Position numbers and translations under genes: made by a program. A stretch of DNA of 64,000 nucleotides from Zobellia nedashkovskayae (GTDB lineage: Bacteria > Bacteroidota > Bacteroidia > Flavobacteriales > Flavobacteriaceae): contig NZ_JADDXR010000002.1 of the NCBI RefSeq assembly GCF_015330125.1, positions 2,170,001 to 2,234,000 on the forward strand, written 5' to 3'. Positions 45,177 to 54,285 of this stretch are shown here, one piece after another. The stretch's first letter is position 1. The number at the start of each line of letters is the position of its first letter. The notes beneath the pieces were generated by a model. It was not told the origin of the DNA, searched no databases, and was given only the letters and a program-made list of their open reading frames with translations.

Positions 45177-47528
45177 ATGAAGGTTAAGAATATTAAAATA
45201 TTAGTTTGTGTTAGCGTACTATTATCTAGTCTCGTTATAGCCTGTTCTTCCTCAAATGTAGAGAAAAAGATAGTTCAGCAAGATGAAGTAGCAGAGAAAA
45301 TCGGAAAGCAGGCGGTGGATTATATAGACCCTATAATCGGTGCGGTCACGTATGGTAAAAAGTCAAAAGATGCCCATGGTTTTGGCAAAACTTTTCCTGG
45401 TGCGGCCACACCATTTGGTCTGGTACAATTGAGTCCGGATACGTTTACGGGAGGTGATAATGGACCGGGTTATTCTTACGAACACCCAACTATGGAAGGA
45501 TTCAGTTTTACTCACATGAGCGGAATCGGCTGGTTTGGAGATTTGGGTAATTTTCTGGTTACCCCAACGGTAGGCGCATTACAAACAAATCGTGGTGTAC
45601 CCGAGGAACCGGAAAGTGGTTACCGTTCCCGTTATTCTCATGATAGCGAAATTACTCAGGCAGGTTATTATGCGGTTACCTTAGACGACTATAAAGTCAA
45701 AACAGAACTTACAGCAGCACCAAGAGCCGGAATTATTCGGTTTACGTATCCTGAAAGCGATAGTTCTCGTGTACAGATTGATTTATCGCGTAGAGTTGGT
45801 GGAACATCAACAGAGCAATACATAAAAATAGTAAACGAAAATACGATTGAGGGTTGGATGAAATGTCCGCCAGAAGGTGGTGGCTGGGGAGCAGGTGCGG
45901 GTAATGCCGATTATGTGGTTTATTTCTATTGCCAGTTTAGCAAACCTTTAAAGGATTATGGTATTTGGAGTGCAGATTTACCTGATGTAAAACGAAAAAT
46001 GCGTTGGATAAGAAAGGACAACTACCAAGATGCGGTAAAAAACGCCAAGATTTATACGAATAAAACAGAAATGCAAGGAAAGCATCTAGGTTTCTATTCA
46101 AACTTTAATACTCAAGAGGGTGAGGAAGTTTTAGTAAAGAGTGGGATTTCCTTTGTCAGTATAGACGGAGCTAAAGAGAATTTAGAGCACGATATTAATC
46201 ACTGGGATTTTGATAAAACCAGACAAGAAGCTAGAGCTCTTTGGAGCAAATCCATAGAAAACATTTCGGTGAAAGGAGCTTCGGATAGAGAGAAAACCAT
46301 TTTTTACACCTCTCTTTATCATACTTTAATAGACCCAAGGGCATTTTCCGATGTAAATGGTAATTATATGGGTGCCGATAAAAAAGTACACCAGACCAAA
46401 GATTTTACATACCGTACCATTTTTAGTGGTTGGGATGTTTTCCGTTCGCAATTTCCTTTACAGACCATTATTAATCCAAGCTTAGTAAATGACGAGATTA
46501 ATTCACTCTTACAAATGGCAGAATTGAGTGGTCGCGAATATTTACCACGTTGGGAAATGCTAAACTCGTATTCAGGGGTTATGTTAGGTAATCCTGCGGT
46601 TTCCGTAATTAACGATGCGTACCAGAAAGGCATCCGTAATTACGATGTGGAAAAAGCATTTCAATATTCTTTAAATACGGTTAATAATACAGGAAATGGC
46701 GAGTTGGGATATTCAAATAAGCATATATCAAAAACCTTAGAATACGCGTATTCCGATTGGTGTTTGGCTACTATGGCCGAGTCTTTGGGAAAAAAAGAAA
46801 TAGCCAGTGAATATTTTAAACGTAGTAAAAACTATAAAAACATCTGGAACGATGAGGTTAGTTGGTTCAGGGCAAAAGATAGTACAGGTACGTGGTTAGA
46901 TTGGGAAGGGAAAACAAAACATGGTCAAGGCTGTATAGAAAGTAATCCATACCAACAAGGATGGTTCGTTCCGCATGATATTGATGGTTTAAAAGATTTA
47001 ATGGGAGGGGAAGAAGCTTTTAAAGATGAACTGGTTTCGTTCTTTGATAACACTCCAGAAGATTTTCTGTGGAATAATTATTACAACCACCCAAATGAGC
47101 CGGTACACCATGTACCATTTATGTTAAACGAAGCAGGGATGCCGCATCTAACGCAGAAATATACACGAACTATTTGTAATGATGCCTATGGAACTGATGC
47201 CTTTGGATTGTGTGGAAACGAAGACGTAGGGCAAATGTCCGCTTGGTATGTTTTAGCATCCATAGGAATTCACCCTATAAATCCTGGTGATAATAAATAT
47301 CAAATAACAAGTCCAGTATTCAACGAAGTCGAAATCAAGTTAGATAGCGATTATTATACCGGTAAAACCTTCAAAATTATAGCAAACAACAATTCAGAAA
47401 AAAATATCTACATACAGTCCATGAAATTAAATGGCAAAAATTTAGATAGGTATTGGATTACCCATGATGAAATAACCCGGGGAGGTATATTAGAAATGGA
47501 GATGGGACCAGAACCTGTAAAACAATAA
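45177..47528 (+). CDS. GH92 alpha-mannosidase, lipoprotein
   Basis: A 783-residue lipoprotein (lipobox LVIAC at about residue 23). The N-terminal beta domain begins YIDPIIGAVTYGKKS and includes GAATPFGLVQLSPDT; the alpha/alpha domain contains TIFSGWDVFRSQFPL. The GH92 catalytic region has HPNEPVHHVPFMLNEAG (about 642) and GNEDVGQMSAWYVLASIG (about 680; Asn-Glu-Asp where many family members have Asn-Asp-Asp). GH92 enzymes are calcium-dependent exo-alpha-mannosidases that act on N-glycans and alpha-mannans. It implies alpha-mannose in the substrate. It lies 21 bases after the sulfatase and six before GH172. Confidence 0.95.
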   Translation: MKVKNIKILVCVSVLLSSLVIACSSSNVEKKIVQQDEVAEKIGKQAVDYIDPIIGAVTYGKKSKDAHGFGKTFPGAATPFGLVQLSPDTFTGGDNGPGYSYEHPTMEGFSFTHMSGIGWFGDLGNFLVTPTVGALQTNRGVPEEPESGYRSRYSHDSEITQAGYYAVTLDDYKVKTELTAAPRAGIIRFTYPESDSSRVQIDLSRRVGGTSTEQYIKIVNENTIEGWMKCPPEGGGWGAGAGNADYVVYFYCQFSKPLKDYGIWSADLPDVKRKMRWIRKDNYQDAVKNAKIYTNKTEMQGKHLGFYSNFNTQEGEEVLVKSGISFVSIDGAKENLEHDINHWDFDKTRQEARALWSKSIENISVKGASDREKTIFYTSLYHTLIDPRAFSDVNGNYMGADKKVHQTKDFTYRTIFSGWDVFRSQFPLQTIINPSLVNDEINSLLQMAELSGREYLPRWEMLNSYSGVMLGNPAVSVINDAYQKGIRNYDVEKAFQYSLNTVNNTGNGELGYSNKHISKTLEYAYSDWCLATMAESLGKKEIASEYFKRSKNYKNIWNDEVSWFRAKDSTGTWLDWEGKTKHGQGCIESNPYQQGWFVPHDIDGLKDLMGGEEAFKDELVSFFDNTPEDFLWNNYYNHPNEPVHHVPFMLNEAGMPHLTQKYTRTICNDAYGTDAFGLCGNEDVGQMSAWYVLASIGIHPINPGDNKYQITSPVFNEVEIKLDSDYYTGKTFKIIANNNSEKNIYIQSMKLNGKNLDRYWITHDEITRGGILEMEMGPEPVKQ

Positions 47529-47534
47529 GATGTA

Positions 47535-49199
47535 ATGAAAAATTTGATAATTAATACCGCACGTATTACTGTACTTGTACTGTTTTTGGGCTCATGTTCT
47601 CAAAGCAAAGACCAAGAAGATAAAATTAGCATTTCGTCATTATTAAATGAAATGATAGATCGCGATGCAATAACCAAATTTCCAACAAAGGATTTTCGTT
47701 TAAAACAAGAAAGTAGTTACAACAGAGCATCAAAAACAACAAATGATACGGTTGGCTGGTTTATAAATCAAGATTTCAACAGAAAAAATAAAGAAGAAGA
47801 TCAAAATTTCATTCGAACCGAAGAAATTAACGGACAAAAAGAATGGGTAATAATGGATCATCAAGGTCCTGGTGCTATAGTTCGTACATGGATGCCTTTT
47901 TTAAACGCTCAAAAACCAACAACAACCAGTATTGTCAAAATTTATTTAGACGGAGCTAAAGAACCAACTTTGCAAGGAAATATGTTGGGACTTTTGAATG
48001 GCACAGGTTTGTTTCCTTTTCCTTTTGCCCATAAATCATTGCGATCATCGGTTTCTTTTTTTCCTATTCCTTATGCCAAAAGTTGTAAGATAACAGTAAC
48101 CGAAAAACCATTTTTCTATCAATTCACGTATCGCGAGTATGATGAGGGAACCAAAATTAAAACCTTCACTTTTAAAGATTTTAAAGAGGAAAATACTTTA
48201 ATTAAAAAAGTGGGTGATGCTTTATTGGCTCCGGAAAAAATAACAGAAGGAAAACATTTTACATTATCGGAAACCTTAAATACAGGTGAAGAAAAATCTG
48301 TTGAATTAACTTCTGGTACAAATGCTGTTCGAGGTTTATCATTAAAATTAGATAGTTATAAAGATTCTACGATTACACGATCGGTAGTTTTAAAAATGGA
48401 GTTTGATGGGCAAGAAACAGTATGGATTCCTATTGGCGATTTTTTTGGATGCGGTATTGGTTTAAACCCTTTTCAAGGGTGGTACAGAACTGTTGCAAAT
48501 GACGGAACGATGTCCAGTAGATGGGTGATGCCATATCAAAAAAATGGAAAAATCTCTGTTATTAATCTTGGCAATAATCCTATTAATATAAACCTAGAAG
48601 CTGTAGTTGGCGCTTATACCTGGGATAAAAATAGCATGTATTTTAATGCAGCTTGGAGAGGTGAATATCCGGTTTCAACAAGACCGTTTTCAGATTGGAA
48701 TTATGTTACGCTAAAAGGTAGGGGAGTGTATGTAGGTGATGCTTTAACCATATGGAATCCTGTAAAGAGATGGTGGGGCGAAGGTGATGAAAAAATTTGG
48801 GTAGATGGAGAAGATTTTCCTTCGATTTTCGGAACCGGAACAGAAGACTATTATGGATATTCTTGGGGAGGCATGAGCAATGATTTTTATGAGCACCCAT
48901 TTCATGCACAGCCAAACTCCAATAAATACAATAAAATCAATAGAAAAACCGAAGCGGAGATTGGTGATAGAAACACCCAAAAATACAGTACGGAAACACG
49001 AACCCGTGCTTTGGACGGTATGCCATTTGGCAGCTCGCTGCAACTAGACATGGAAATTTGGAGCTGGACTGATTGTGATATGGAATACGGTGTAGGGGTA
49101 TATTGGTATGGCGATGCGGCTACAAAATCGAATCGAAAAGGAGACCCGGAGGCCGTGAAAGATTTGTTGGGTGCCACCAAAATAATTATAGAGGAATAA
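47535..49199 (+). CDS. GH172 (DUF2961) glycoside hydrolase, lipoprotein
   Basis: A 554-residue lipoprotein (lipobox LFLGSC at about residue 21). WVIMDHQGPGAIVRTWMP, HKSLRSSVSFFPIPYAKSCK and the GTGTEDYYGYSWGG block with the likely catalytic acidic residues are typical of DUF2961, now CAZy GH172. Characterised members hydrolyse furanosides, including alpha-D-arabinofuranosides, or rearrange difructose anhydrides. Its presence suggests a furanose side group in the substrate. The codon and base composition look like its neighbours. It follows GH92 with a six-base gap. Confidence 0.9.
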   Translation: MKNLIINTARITVLVLFLGSCSQSKDQEDKISISSLLNEMIDRDAITKFPTKDFRLKQESSYNRASKTTNDTVGWFINQDFNRKNKEEDQNFIRTEEINGQKEWVIMDHQGPGAIVRTWMPFLNAQKPTTTSIVKIYLDGAKEPTLQGNMLGLLNGTGLFPFPFAHKSLRSSVSFFPIPYAKSCKITVTEKPFFYQFTYREYDEGTKIKTFTFKDFKEENTLIKKVGDALLAPEKITEGKHFTLSETLNTGEEKSVELTSGTNAVRGLSLKLDSYKDSTITRSVVLKMEFDGQETVWIPIGDFFGCGIGLNPFQGWYRTVANDGTMSSRWVMPYQKNGKISVINLGNNPININLEAVVGAYTWDKNSMYFNAAWRGEYPVSTRPFSDWNYVTLKGRGVYVGDALTIWNPVKRWWGEGDEKIWVDGEDFPSIFGTGTEDYYGYSWGGMSNDFYEHPFHAQPNSNKYNKINRKTEAEIGDRNTQKYSTETRTRALDGMPFGSSLQLDMEIWSWTDCDMEYGVGVYWYGDAATKSNRKGDPEAVKDLLGATKIIIEE

Positions 49200-49238
49200 T
49201 TAATATTAAAGAGATTAACTAGAAATTAAACTGAACAG

Positions 49239-50540
49239 ATGAAAAAGTTACTTTTATTAGCCGTATTAACCATAATGGTGAACCAAGTTGGCGCACAGGT
49301 AAAATACGAATACCTTATGCCAGAGTACACACCTACAGAAGGTAATCTTCAGGCTCGAAAAGAGTTTCAGGATATGAAATTTGGTATGTTCATTCACTGG
49401 GGCGTATATAGCGTTTTAGGTGATGGAGAATGGGTGATGTACCAACAGAAAATAAAGCTGGATACGTATAAAAAACTACCTAAATTTTTTGACCCAGAGG
49501 ATTTTGATGCCGATGAATGGGTAAAAATTGCTAAGGCTGCAGGTATGAAATACATAACTATTACCTCTAGACACCATGATAGTTTTAGCATGTTCGATAC
49601 GGATGCTACCGACTATGACATTATAGATGCAACCAGATTTGATAGAGATCCATTAAAAGAGTTGGCTGAGGCTTGTAAGAAGGAAGGCATAAAATTGAAT
49701 TTCTATTACTCACTTCTAGATTGGGCACGTGACGATTATAAAAATGGAAAAAAAGGCGATGAAGAAGCTTGGGGCGATTATGTGAAATTCATGAAAGCGC
49801 AACTTACGGAACTACTTACCAATTATGGCGAAATAGGCTGTATTTGGTTCGATGGACATTGGGATAGAAAAAAGGCCAATTGGAATTATGATGAACTTTA
49901 TTCGTTGATTCATGAATTGAGTCCAAATACCTTAATTGCGAACAATCACCACATACAGCCTATTCCGGGAGAAGATATTCAAACCTTTGAAAGGGATTTA
50001 CCAGGAGAGAATAAAGGAGGATATAGCGCTGGTGTAGAGATTAGCCCATTGCCTTTAGAATCTTGTGCTACTATGGCTAAAACATGGGGTTTTGATTTAA
50101 ACGACACAAAGTTTAAGACCACGAAACAATTGGTTCATTTTTTGGTAAAGGCAGCAGGAAAAAATGGAAATCTTTTACTTAACGTAGGCCCTATGCCAAA
50201 CGGCGAAATTCAACCAGAATTTGTATCTACATTGAAAGAAATGGGAGAGTGGGCCACAAAATATGGGGAGTCTATTTACGGAACAAGAGGGGGTGTGATC
50301 AAAACTCAAGATTGGGGAACAATTACTAAAAAAGAAAATACCTTATACGTTCACGTTTTAGACGCTCCTACCGAACCCTACATTTTTATTCCTGAACTTA
50401 TGGAAAAGATAAAGTCCGTTTCTTCTTTTGATGGTGCTACCAAAATTAAATTCAAGCAAGTTAAAGAGGGGATTTTTCTATATCCTGCATCACTTGATGA
50501 CGAAAGTATCGATACTATTTTCAAAATGGAAATCAGATAG
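49239..50540 (+). CDS. GH29 alpha-L-fucosidase (second copy)
   Basis: A 433-residue secreted enzyme with a short signal peptide ending NQVGAQ. FGMFIHWGVYSVLGDGEW, SRHHDSFSMFDTDATDYD and the nucleophile Asp in GCIWFDGHWD at about 210 are the standard GH29 features; GKNGNLLLNVGPMPNG marks the end of the barrel. It is the compact classical form, closer to broad-specificity GH29-A enzymes than the longer first copy at 31275-32909. It probably acts on unsulfated terminal fucose after sulfatase action. Confidence 0.95.
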   Translation: MKKLLLLAVLTIMVNQVGAQVKYEYLMPEYTPTEGNLQARKEFQDMKFGMFIHWGVYSVLGDGEWVMYQQKIKLDTYKKLPKFFDPEDFDADEWVKIAKAAGMKYITITSRHHDSFSMFDTDATDYDIIDATRFDRDPLKELAEACKKEGIKLNFYYSLLDWARDDYKNGKKGDEEAWGDYVKFMKAQLTELLTNYGEIGCIWFDGHWDRKKANWNYDELYSLIHELSPNTLIANNHHIQPIPGEDIQTFERDLPGENKGGYSAGVEISPLPLESCATMAKTWGFDLNDTKFKTTKQLVHFLVKAAGKNGNLLLNVGPMPNGEIQPEFVSTLKEMGEWATKYGESIYGTRGGVIKTQDWGTITKKENTLYVHVLDAPTEPYIFIPELMEKIKSVSSFDGATKIKFKQVKEGIFLYPASLDDESIDTIFKMEIR

Positions 50541-50584
50541 AAAACAAGATGTCGCTTATGCGTTCAAATATGAAATTCTTACAA

Positions 50585-52891
50585 ATGAAGAATCAGAAAT
50601 TATTCTTAGCACTGGCACTAATTACAGTGTTATCTGCATGTACATCACCTAACCCATCGTTTAAAAAAGAAGATATTTCATTACTGCCCAAGCCAACAAG
50701 TTTTGATTTGGGTGAAGGTTCTTTCAGGGTTACATCTGATACCAAATTGGTTGTCAGTGATGAAATGCACAAGAAAGCGGCAAATTCTTTGACGAACTTG
50801 TTTTCTAAAGCTGCTGGATTTTCTTTAGAACACACGGCCGAAAGTATTGAGCAAAGCATAGTTTTTACTACTATTTCAGGTATGAAAAAGGGAGAATATA
50901 TGCTTGATGTACATCCGAATGAAATTACGGTTGAAGCATCCCATGAAAACGGATTCTTCAATGCTGTCCAGACCCTACGCCAATTGCTTCCTGCTGAAAT
51001 TGAATCTGCAGAAAAAGTTAAAGCAGAATGGCTGATTCCAACAGTGGCCATTAGTGATGAGCCACGCTTTCAGTGGAGAGGAATGCATATGGATTTTAGT
51101 CGTCATTTTTTCAAAATGGACGAGGTCAAATCCTTTTTGGATTATATGGCGCTCTACAAGATGAACACCTATCACATGCACCTTACCGATGATCAGGGCT
51201 GGCGTATGGAGATAAAAAAGTATCCGTTATTGACGGAAAAAGGTGCGTGGCGTATTCCCAATAATCAAGATACTATTTGTAATACCAGAGCCGTTGAAAA
51301 TGAGCTTTATAAAATAGACGAATCCAATTTCAAAGAAGTTGATGGAGAACGAAAATACGGTGGCTTTTTCACTCAAGAAGAAATCAAGGAAATCATAGCC
51401 TATGCAGATGAGCGAAGCATTACCGTTATCCCTGAAATTGATATGCCGGGCCATTTCAAATCTGCTATAGATAATTATCCTTATTTATCGTGTAACGAAG
51501 ATTCTGGCTGGGATACGGTTTTTACTTATCCTGCTTGTTTAGGTAAGGAAACGACTTATAATTTTATGAAGAATATCTTATCTGAAGTCGCTGAAATTTT
51601 TCCTTCGGATTACATTCACATTGGTGGAGATGAGGTCAATATTAAATCGTGGGAAAAGTGTCCGCATTGCCAAAAGGCAATTAAAAAACACGGTCTGTCA
51701 GACGAGCACGAATTGCAGTCTTATTTTAATAGGGATATAGAGCAATTTTTAAACTCCAAAGGGAAAAAATTATTGGGTTGGGATGAAATTGTAGAAGGCG
51801 GTCTAACCAAAGAAGCTACCATTATGTGGTGGAGGGGCTGGAGGCCAGATGCCCTGGAAAAGGCAGCTGAAAATGGAAATGAAACCATAATTACAACAAC
51901 AGACGCATATTATTTTGATTATTTAAATGAAGGAAATCCTTTAGAAAGAATCTATAATTACGAGCCCGTGCCTGAAAATTTTACAGAAGAACAATCAAAA
52001 AATGTGCTAGGTATCCAGGCCAATTTATGGTCGGAATGGATACCTAATTTTAAACGATTACAGTACCAAGCTTTTCCAAGAATATTGGCAGTTGCTGAAA
52101 ACGGTTGGGCTTCAGCTGAGACTAAGAGTTTTGACGACTTTAATTCAAGAGTAGAAAAGCAGTACAAGAGGTTAGATGTTCTAGATGTCCATTATTACAT
52201 ACCCGCCGTCAAAGGATTGGATAAAGAAATAGCCATTGTAGACAGTGCATTGGTGCCGTTAAAACTAGCTTATCCACTAGAAGGAGTTGAGATTTTTTAT
52301 ACTTTGGATGGAACCGTACCAACACCAGAATCCATTAAATATGAAAAGCCATTCTTGGTTGAAGACACTGTAACAATAAAAGCAAGAGCATACAGGGGTA
52401 AAATATTCAATGACCTAAAGTCTACAAAAGTAACCCGGACAACATACCGGGAAGCATCTAACGAAGTTCCTAAAACCAAGGGATTGAAAAGGTTTGTTAT
52501 TAAAGGAAAACATAAGGAGGTGAAAAGTCTAAAACCGGATACCAACTTAAAAGGGGAAAAGGTAGATAGTGTTGATTTGGCAGGGTTCAAGGAAGAGAAA
52601 AGCTTTAATTTAGTGTTTCAAGGCTATTTTCACGCAGAAGAAGATGCGGTTTATGAGTTTGAAACACGTTCTGATGGCGGAGACCATTTATTGATAGGTG
52701 ACGAACTGATTGTTGACAATGGCGGCTGGCACGGCCCACGAAAACGACATGGTAAAGTAGCTTTAAAAAAAGGATGGCATCCCATCTTAATTAAATATAG
52801 ACCTAGTGACGATCCAAGGGTTATGAGTGTTAAATATGCTAGGCAAGGAGAAGAGCTATTGCCGATGAATAGTAGGGTTAGTGGATTTTAG
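50585..52891 (+). CDS. GH20 beta-N-acetylhexosaminidase with PA14 domain, lipoprotein
   Basis: About 768 residues from ATG 50585, which places the lipobox Cys (TVLSAC) at residue 19; earlier in-frame ATGs at 50549 and 50570 would only lengthen the signal peptide. GH20b domain about 28-150, TIM barrel about 165-510 with FQWRGMHMDFSRHFFKMDE and the catalytic Asp-Glu in HIGGDEVNIKSW at about 358, chitobiase-type beta domain (EIFYTLDGTVPTPESI), then a C-terminal PA14-like module (about 655-760; FETRSDGGDHLLIGDELIVD). It closes the operon. The PA14 module may bind the same ligand as that in GH3. Confidence 0.95.
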   Translation: MKNQKLFLALALITVLSACTSPNPSFKKEDISLLPKPTSFDLGEGSFRVTSDTKLVVSDEMHKKAANSLTNLFSKAAGFSLEHTAESIEQSIVFTTISGMKKGEYMLDVHPNEITVEASHENGFFNAVQTLRQLLPAEIESAEKVKAEWLIPTVAISDEPRFQWRGMHMDFSRHFFKMDEVKSFLDYMALYKMNTYHMHLTDDQGWRMEIKKYPLLTEKGAWRIPNNQDTICNTRAVENELYKIDESNFKEVDGERKYGGFFTQEEIKEIIAYADERSITVIPEIDMPGHFKSAIDNYPYLSCNEDSGWDTVFTYPACLGKETTYNFMKNILSEVAEIFPSDYIHIGGDEVNIKSWEKCPHCQKAIKKHGLSDEHELQSYFNRDIEQFLNSKGKKLLGWDEIVEGGLTKEATIMWWRGWRPDALEKAAENGNETIITTTDAYYFDYLNEGNPLERIYNYEPVPENFTEEQSKNVLGIQANLWSEWIPNFKRLQYQAFPRILAVAENGWASAETKSFDDFNSRVEKQYKRLDVLDVHYYIPAVKGLDKEIAIVDSALVPLKLAYPLEGVEIFYTLDGTVPTPESIKYEKPFLVEDTVTIKARAYRGKIFNDLKSTKVTRTTYREASNEVPKTKGLKRFVIKGKHKEVKSLKPDTNLKGEKVDSVDLAGFKEEKSFNLVFQGYFHAEEDAVYEFETRSDGGDHLLIGDELIVDNGGWHGPRKRHGKVALKKGWHPILIKYRPSDDPRVMSVKYARQGEELLPMNSRVSGF

Positions 52892-52973
52892 CGGTTTACG
52901 ACCTCTCCTAACTTTAAAACGAACAGCAAAGGATGTGCTATAACAATTTATATTTTTTAAAAAAAATACATTA

Positions 52974-52999
52974 TCACTTTCAGGAAAGTGACTTTATTT
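52974..52999 (+). terminator. Probable terminator of the PUL1 enzyme operon
   Basis: TCACTTTC (52974-52981) and GAAAGTGA (52984-52991) are perfectly complementary around AG; in RNA the loop would be four bases with a seven-pair stem. A T-rich tract (CTTTATTTC) follows on the plus strand, 83 bases after the last operon gene. A run of A at 52961-52967 on the other side gives a T-run for the minus strand too, so it may work in both directions. Confidence 0.5.
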
Positions 53000-53079
53000 C
53001 TACCTAATGGCCTAATGATTTGCATGGGATTACCATATTCACCAAAATAAATGGGCATTTGTACCTAACGACCAAAAGC

Positions 53080-53217
53080 ATGGTTATTGATTGGATGCAA
53101 TTCAAAACCACAATAGAAAATATAGAAAATTTGCTAGAATATTACCGTTTTGAAAATAGAAAAGATACGTTAGAATCTATTATAGAGTCTGTCATTGGTC
53201 TAGCGAAGGTTATTTAA
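53080..53217 (+). CDS. Weak small ORF between the two loci
   Basis: ATG at 53080 opens 45 codons (MVIDWMQFKTTIENIENLLE at the start); a TTG at 53020 would give 65. The product is acidic and helical-looking (NRKDTLESIIESVIGL), resembling the tail of a longer protein. No family recognised; it may be a gene remnant. Confidence 0.25.
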   Translation: MVIDWMQFKTTIENIENLLEYYRFENRKDTLESIIESVIGLAKVI

Positions 53218-53322
53218 ATTGAAAGATAGTATTTCCGGTATTGAGTGACATAAATTAATGATTAGAAATATGACTAAGAGGAGTTTTACATATCGTTTCT
53301 TATGAATTTTAATATTTATAAT

Positions 53323-54210
53323 TTACTCTTGTTGATATACCCTAGCATAGTCAATTATCATTTGTTGTGGAAAGATGCTATCGTCTATACCTTTTTGTCC
53401 TCCCCAACTACCACCAATGGCTAGGTTTAATTTTAGATGAAACGGTTGGTCAAAAGGCCATTCTGCATTGGTTTTGTGGAGGTTTATAAAGTGATGATAA
53501 ACGCTGCCGTCTAGAATAAAATCTATTCTCTCTGGTGTCCATTCAATCGAATATTCATGGAAATCATCGTAAGGATTTTCTATAAAAACAGATTTGCCAA
53601 CTTCGGTTCCTTTAATGTGGTTGAAAGATGTAGTATGAACGGTACCGAAAATCGAATCGTTTTGATAGCCAACGTGTTCCATGATATCTATTTCACCGCA
53701 TTTTGGCCAACCTACTTCTTTCCAATTTTCGCCCAACATCCAAATAGCCGGCCAAGTTCCCGTACCCTTCGGTAATTTGGCCCGAACACTGACTTTGCCA
53801 TATTTCCATTCGTTTATACCCTTGGTAGTTAAGCTGGCGGAGGAGTATTCTCCAAACTCCTTATTTTTTATCCAGTTGTCGGTTTCTTCAGAAACAAATG
53901 CCTCGTTTATTACCTTTTCCTTGTGGGCCTCTATGATGAGAAAGCCATCCTCGATACGAACGTTTTTTGGGTCGTTAGTATAGTACTGTGCTTCGTTATT
54001 TCTAATAAAACCTGTTTCGTAAGCCCAATTAGCAGATTTTGGTTTACCAGTACCATCAAATTCATCCGCCCATACCAACGTGTAGGCTTCGGGCGATTCT
54101 TCACCTGGCTCAGTGTTTGTGTTTTTCTTAGTGTTGCTTTCGCAACTGCCATCAATAAGTCCTACAAAAATTAAAATTAGAAGGTATTTGAAATTAGGGG
54201 GCTTTTGCAT
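53323..54210 (-). CDS. GH16 endo-beta-glycanase (laminarinase-like), lipoprotein
   Basis: A 295-residue lipoprotein with Cys in LIDGSCESN at about residue 24. The GH16 jelly roll begins at YTLVWADEFDGTGKPKSANW and has NNEAQYYTNDPKNVRIEDG, AIWMLGENW and the catalytic GEIDIMEHVGY (nucleophile and acid/base Glu, no beta-bulge residue missing) at about 178. EAQYYT and the GNEIDIMEH-like core fit the GH16_3 laminarinase group better than agarases or carrageenases, but this is by eye. The last gene of PUL2, 75 bases after the phosphodiesterase gene. Confidence 0.92.
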   Translation of the reverse strand: MQKPPNFKYLLILIFVGLIDGSCESNTKKNTNTEPGEESPEAYTLVWADEFDGTGKPKSANWAYETGFIRNNEAQYYTNDPKNVRIEDGFLIIEAHKEKVINEAFVSEETDNWIKNKEFGEYSSASLTTKGINEWKYGKVSVRAKLPKGTGTWPAIWMLGENWKEVGWPKCGEIDIMEHVGYQNDSIFGTVHTTSFNHIKGTEVGKSVFIENPYDDFHEYSIEWTPERIDFILDGSVYHHFINLHKTNAEWPFDQPFHLKLNLAIGGSWGGQKGIDDSIFPQQMIIDYARVYQQE

Positions 54211-54285
54211 GAGTCTTAGTTATATATACAAGATAAGAAACTTCGGGAGAGTGTAGAGGTTGTAACTAAATTCTTCATAGAAGTA

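Larger units (their letters stand above)
20322..52891 (+). other. Polysaccharide utilization locus PUL1 (sulfated fucosyl/HexNAc/mannosyl glycan)
   Basis: A same-strand block of 18 genes: sigma factor, anti-sigma factor, STN-type SusC, SusD, then five sulfatases and eight glycoside hydrolases (GH29 x2, GH95, GH3, GH20 x2, GH92, GH172) plus an SGNH esterase. Genes after the terminator at 27902-27928 are spaced by 80 bases or less, often under 30, and one pair overlaps by four bases, so 28080-52891 is probably one transcript. All recognised enzymes carry export signals. Substrate is inferred from enzyme content only. Confidence 0.88.
52892..53322. other. Junction between the convergent ends of PUL1 and PUL2
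   Basis: These 431 bases separate the last gene of PUL1 (+) from the last gene of PUL2 (-). They hold a short hairpin (52974-52991) and one weak small ORF (53080-53217), both listed. Nothing else was recognised; no mobile element is seen at the junction. Confidence 0.5.

Noticed and set aside
50593-51051. 152-codon minus-strand ORF inside the second GH20 gene
   Set aside because: It lies wholly opposite a well-supported GH20 coding frame and has no recognisable motif; the length is explained by the codon bias of the real gene.
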